This document shows positions 44,100 to 46,434 of a stretch of DNA of 46,434 nt, in pieces (the stretch's first letter is position 1; every line of letters begins with the position of its first letter). The notes below the pieces were generated by a model. That model was not told where the DNA came from and made no database searches. It saw only the letters and a list, made by a program, of their open reading frames with translations. This DNA is from Eubacteriaceae bacterium (GTDB lineage: Bacteria > Bacillota > Clostridia > Eubacteriales > Anaerofustaceae). The position numbers and the translations under genes were made by a program. The stretch spans positions 1 to 46,434 of the forward strand of contig WRIY01000018.1 of the NCBI GenBank assembly GCA_009782515.1. Reading direction: 5' to 3'.

Positions 44100-44266
44100 C
44101 GAGATGAATTGCGCTTATTTCGAAACATTGGCGCACTCCACAAGCGCGGAGCTCACCGCGAAAGCGGTGTGAAAAAGTGGCTGCGGAGCGCGCCGCCGCT
44201 GTTTCTCTTTTCTTTTTTGTATAAACATGGTATAATTTAGCATAAAATAGCATATAAGGCTAAATA

Positions 44267-44545
44267 TTGACGATACTAGAGAGCACCAATCATTCAGCAT
44301 TCATGCTGCGCTGCCAGCCTGTTCTTGCCGCAAAGCATAGGAAAAAAGCTATAGGCAGCCAGGTCTGTGCAATTTTCGAGCGCTTTGCCCCAAATTATAC
44401 AAACGCTCTTCTCGAATATGGCTTCGAAAGCGTTCATATCAACGCTTTATTTGGCGCGCGCCCCAAAACTGAAACCAGCAAGTTCGGCGGGGCTCCGCTG
44501 GCTGCTCTGCGCCAGCATATTGAAAGCCAGGGCGATCAGCAATGA
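44267..44545 (+). pseudogene. tnpA: Degenerate IS605-type TnpA
   Basis: A 92-codon frame from TTG 44267: NHSAFMLRCQPVLAAKHRKKAI, then IFERFAPNYTNALLEYGFESVHINALFGARPK, ending LAALRQHIESQ (blocks cited separately). It aligns with the first two thirds of Y1 transposases, which are usually 130-155 aa. The HUH motif has lost a His and the Tyr helix is gone, so it cannot be catalytically active. Unlike copy A, there is no frameshift. It ends in TGA overlapping the tnpB start. Confidence 0.8.
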
Positions 44546-44671
44546 AATGCTATAAAGCCTTCCAGTTCAAAATGCAGCCTAACAAAGAGCAGCAAGCCCT
44601 CATAGCCAAAACCTTCGGGTGCGCGCGCTTTGTCTATAACAAAATGCTTGCAGACAAGATTGCTTATTATA

Positions 44672-46319
44672 CTGTTGAGTCGTAAGTTTTTCTTCCCAAA
44701 ATACAGACTATGCAATGTCGTATAGCCTGTAAAGATCGAATTCTTCAGGTTTCATCCGAAGCCCTTTGAGTTTTGAGAATGTCCCAAATAGCTCACTGTC
44801 GGGCGACAATCCCAATAATGCTCTAAACCCTGCTGCCACAGATTCCACAGACGGAGCGCTCCCATGCGCTGTGCGCACGAAGCGCATTGCCGGCACGGTG
44901 CCAGCCTGTGCATATTTCATTGAAACCATCTGAAGCGTCCCCAAAGCGATGCACGCTATTGCTGCAAACCTTTCGGCTGCTTCAACTGCCCTAAGGATCT
45001 TTTCCTGATCTTTCGGATCTTTAACTGCCTCGAGCGGGCTGAGGGCACCCTTCTTTGCATATCTGTCAAGCTTAGGCATTGCTTTTGTCCAGAACTGCGC
45101 CCCAAAGCAATTAAGTGTTTGCTTAAGCGCTTTGAATGCCGACTCGATGGAAAACCTTCGGCTGTAGAGCTCGAGCGCTGTTTCAGCAGGCATTTCAGTG
45201 TCAGTGCACCCCAGCACTATCTGCCCGCTGCCTGTTATTGCGAACACAAACAGCAGCTCTTCATTCAGGCCCTTGCCCCATAAAAGCTTTTTAGAGTGTA
45301 TCAGCACCGTCTCCTCTTTGCCGTACAGCACCGCTTTTGCCGCTATAAAGCTTGCTTTATCTGACTCGAACACGCTTGAAAGCTTAACGCTTTCGCCTGT
45401 CTTGCGCGGCCTGCCGGGCTTTCTTTTTTCGCCTGGCTGAAGCTCAGCCGGCCTCTCATAGCCGACATAGCTTGGCTTTGCCCGCATGATGAGATCCGTG
45501 CCATATTCCTTTGCCATCTTCACTGCCCCAACAGACATGAAATATGCGTCAAGCACACCTACAGCCCCTCCGGAGATTTCCTGCGCCGCTTCGCACAGCG
45601 CTCTTACAGACTGAACCACATGGCTGTCTGTTCGCTCTTCGCGCCCAATCCAGCCAAACGCTTCGGCAAGGCCGTTTTGGATTGTTAGGGAAAGCGGGAT
45701 GCAGTATGAGAGAGCGCCAGCCTCAGCCAAAATGCCAAGGCCGCCCCACAAATGCCCATAAATAAATGAAGGCTCAGACGAGTTCTCGGACTGCTGGCTG
45801 TGCTTTTTCACCCCAGGCATATGGGATCCCTCATGGGCCTGCTTAACCCCGTCGCCTATGAGCACAGCCCTTCCATCCCCAAGCCTAAACAAAGGCGCCA
45901 GTTCTCGAACAGCCCTTGCCCAGTACAAAAGGAGGGTTTCAGCGCAGAAAGCTGTTGAGCGGAAAAAGTGCTCAATAGAGCAGTAGCAGCCAAACCTGAG
46001 GGACAGGGCCCGGACAATGCCGGCCATGCCGCCATTGCCAAGGCCGCACAAGAAAGCAATTGCTATGCAGGCGAACCATTTGAATGCCGCCTCCCTTGAG
46101 AAGGCTGGCCTAAGCTTGCTTAAAATTCTGTCTGCAAATTTCATGGCTGCATTTTCCGGCTGCTGTGTTGTGTGCTACAATTAATGAGCAATGGTTCCAG
46201 CTGCGCTATCCTTTTTTTGGAGTTAACAATAGGATAGCATGCATAATGCTGGAATTCATGCTATTAATGGCACATTGTGTCGATTCATAATCTTAGTCCG
46301 CGAACTCGCGACTCTTCAG
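44672..46319 (-). mobile_element. Complete IS4-type insertion sequence (1648 bp)
   Basis: Left end CTGTTGAGTCGTAAGTT and right end (read inward) CTGAAGAGTCGCGAGTT form imperfect inverted repeats. Both ends are flanked by ATTATA (44666-44671 and 46320-46325), a 6-bp target duplication. The uninterrupted target is visible in copy A of tnpB. One transposase gene fills the element. I place it in the IS4 superfamily from the transposase motif; the exact subgroup is unknown. Confidence 0.9.
44708..46144 (-). CDS. IS4-type DDE transposase
   Basis: A 478-aa DDE transposase that appears intact. The first Asp lies in VLIGDGVKQAHEG (about residue 97), followed by the MPGVKKHSQQSE motif. The second Asp is in GGAVGVLDAYFMS (about residue 200). 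The Glu is in the YREK signature YSRRFSIESAFKALKQ, with the exact IS4 spacing Y-2-R-3-E-6-K. A basic GEKRKPGRPRK segment sits in the inserted beta domain. The gene reads inward from ATG 46142-46144. No frameshift or stop was seen, and sharp ends and target repeats suggest recent transposition, so the element may still be mobile. Confidence 0.9.
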   Translation of the reverse strand: MKFADRILSKLRPAFSREAAFKWFACIAIAFLCGLGNGGMAGIVRALSLRFGCYCSIEHFFRSTAFCAETLLLYWARAVRELAPLFRLGDGRAVLIGDGVKQAHEGSHMPGVKKHSQQSENSSEPSFIYGHLWGGLGILAEAGALSYCIPLSLTIQNGLAEAFGWIGREERTDSHVVQSVRALCEAAQEISGGAVGVLDAYFMSVGAVKMAKEYGTDLIMRAKPSYVGYERPAELQPGEKRKPGRPRKTGESVKLSSVFESDKASFIAAKAVLYGKEETVLIHSKKLLWGKGLNEELLFVFAITGSGQIVLGCTDTEMPAETALELYSRRFSIESAFKALKQTLNCFGAQFWTKAMPKLDRYAKKGALSPLEAVKDPKDQEKILRAVEAAERFAAIACIALGTLQMVSMKYAQAGTVPAMRFVRTAHGSAPSVESVAAGFRALLGLSPDSELFGTFSKLKGLRMKPEEFDLYRLYDIA

Positions 46320-46434
46320 ATTATAAACTGCACGGGGAAATGCTTCGCATCACGCCTGCCGCGTACAAAGGCGAATTTGAGTGGCTAAGGGAAGTGGACA
46401 GCCTGGCCCTTTGCAGCGAGCAGCGGTTTCTTGA

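Larger units (their letters stand above)
44071..46434 (+). mobile_element. IS200/IS605-family element, copy B (interrupted; runs off the window)
   Basis: The inverted counterpart of 1-697. It starts with a terminal hairpin, then a leader, a degenerate tnpA and a tnpB. Similarity to copy A spans 44071-44671 and resumes at 46320-46410. A 1648-bp insertion sequence sits between. Both copies have the same tnpA defects, so they probably moved or spread after tnpA decayed, using activity from another source, or arose by segmental duplication. Confidence 0.85.
44542..46434 (+). pseudogene. tnpB: tnpB of copy B, split by an IS4-type insertion
   Basis: The 5' part (44542-44671) reads MKCYKAFQFKMQPNKEQQ and KTFGCARFVYNKML up to the Ile-Ala-Tyr-Tyr codons. 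It is then broken by the insertion at 44672-46319. The 3' part resumes at 46320: YKLHGEMLRITPAAY, then GEFEWLREVDSLALCSEQ, to the window end. Removing the insertion and one copy of the 6-bp repeat restores the frame found in copy A. The TnpB protein of this copy is therefore interrupted after about 43 residues. Confidence 0.88.

Overview
The window looks like chromosomal DNA of a spore-forming, anaerobic Clostridia-like Firmicute. It carries a stage II sporulation gene (spoIIR), a ytaF-type sporulation membrane gene, a SigH-like sigma factor, an LCP cell-wall ligase, clostridial-style GGAGG ribosome binding sites and many TTG/GTG starts. The recF-gyrB-gyrA block suggests proximity to the replication origin, but dnaA and dnaN are not in the window. 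No rRNA genes and no CRISPR array were seen.

The most important content is at 36082-37834 on the minus strand: a compact arsR-hgcA-hgcB operon. HgcA has the diagnostic cap-helix motif NVWCAAGK plus a five-helix membrane domain. HgcB has two CX2CX2CX3CP ferredoxin motifs, the additional conserved Cys and a C-terminal Cys pair. These are the two proteins known to be required for microbial mercury methylation. Both gene junctions are ATGA overlaps. The promoter has a TTGACA -35 box inside a TATTGAC/GTCAATA palindrome, as expected for ArsR-type repression.

Layout: 1-697 is one end of an IS200/IS605-family element (partial tnpB, broken tnpA, terminal hairpin). 1502-7448 (minus) is a four-gene operon: two secreted/membrane-anchored proteins with Listeria-Bacteroides-type repeats, a membrane-anchored HEAT-repeat protein and a degenerate membrane GT2 protein. 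7960-9660 is the first of three AAA-ATPase/PD-(D/E)XK paralogues. 9974-14974 holds a Uma2-type protein, a P1 peptidase, an Rrf2 regulator, a kinesin-light-chain-type TPR protein and a protein with a BclA/C1q-like C-terminus. 15243-21051 is recF, gyrB, gyrA and a GIY-YIG gene. 21140-22861 is the second AAA paralogue, with its usual start shifted out of frame. 23166-28704 has a URO-D-family protein, a DUF4430-like protein, a GT2-GtrA protein, an LCP protein and spoIIR. 28735-32674 has a membrane protein, DUF1836, tmcAL, an OGG-like glycosylase and trmN6. 32901-34012 has a sigma factor and a rhodanese.

34268-35968 is the third AAA paralogue, broken by one in-frame stop, followed by the arsR-hgcAB operon. 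38125-40529 is a graveyard: a doubly frameshifted secreted-protein gene, then tRNA-Tyr followed by remnants of a tyrosine integrase, a YoeB-type toxin and a RelB/DinJ-type antitoxin, the scar of a decayed integrative element. 41073-43959 has ytaF, a methyltransferase and a second URO-D-family gene. 44071-46434 is a second, inverted copy of the IS605-type element. Its tnpB is interrupted by a complete 1648-bp IS4-type insertion sequence with recognisable inverted repeats and a 6-bp target duplication. The two window ends therefore lie in the same repeated element, so the window may be a contig that broke at repeats.
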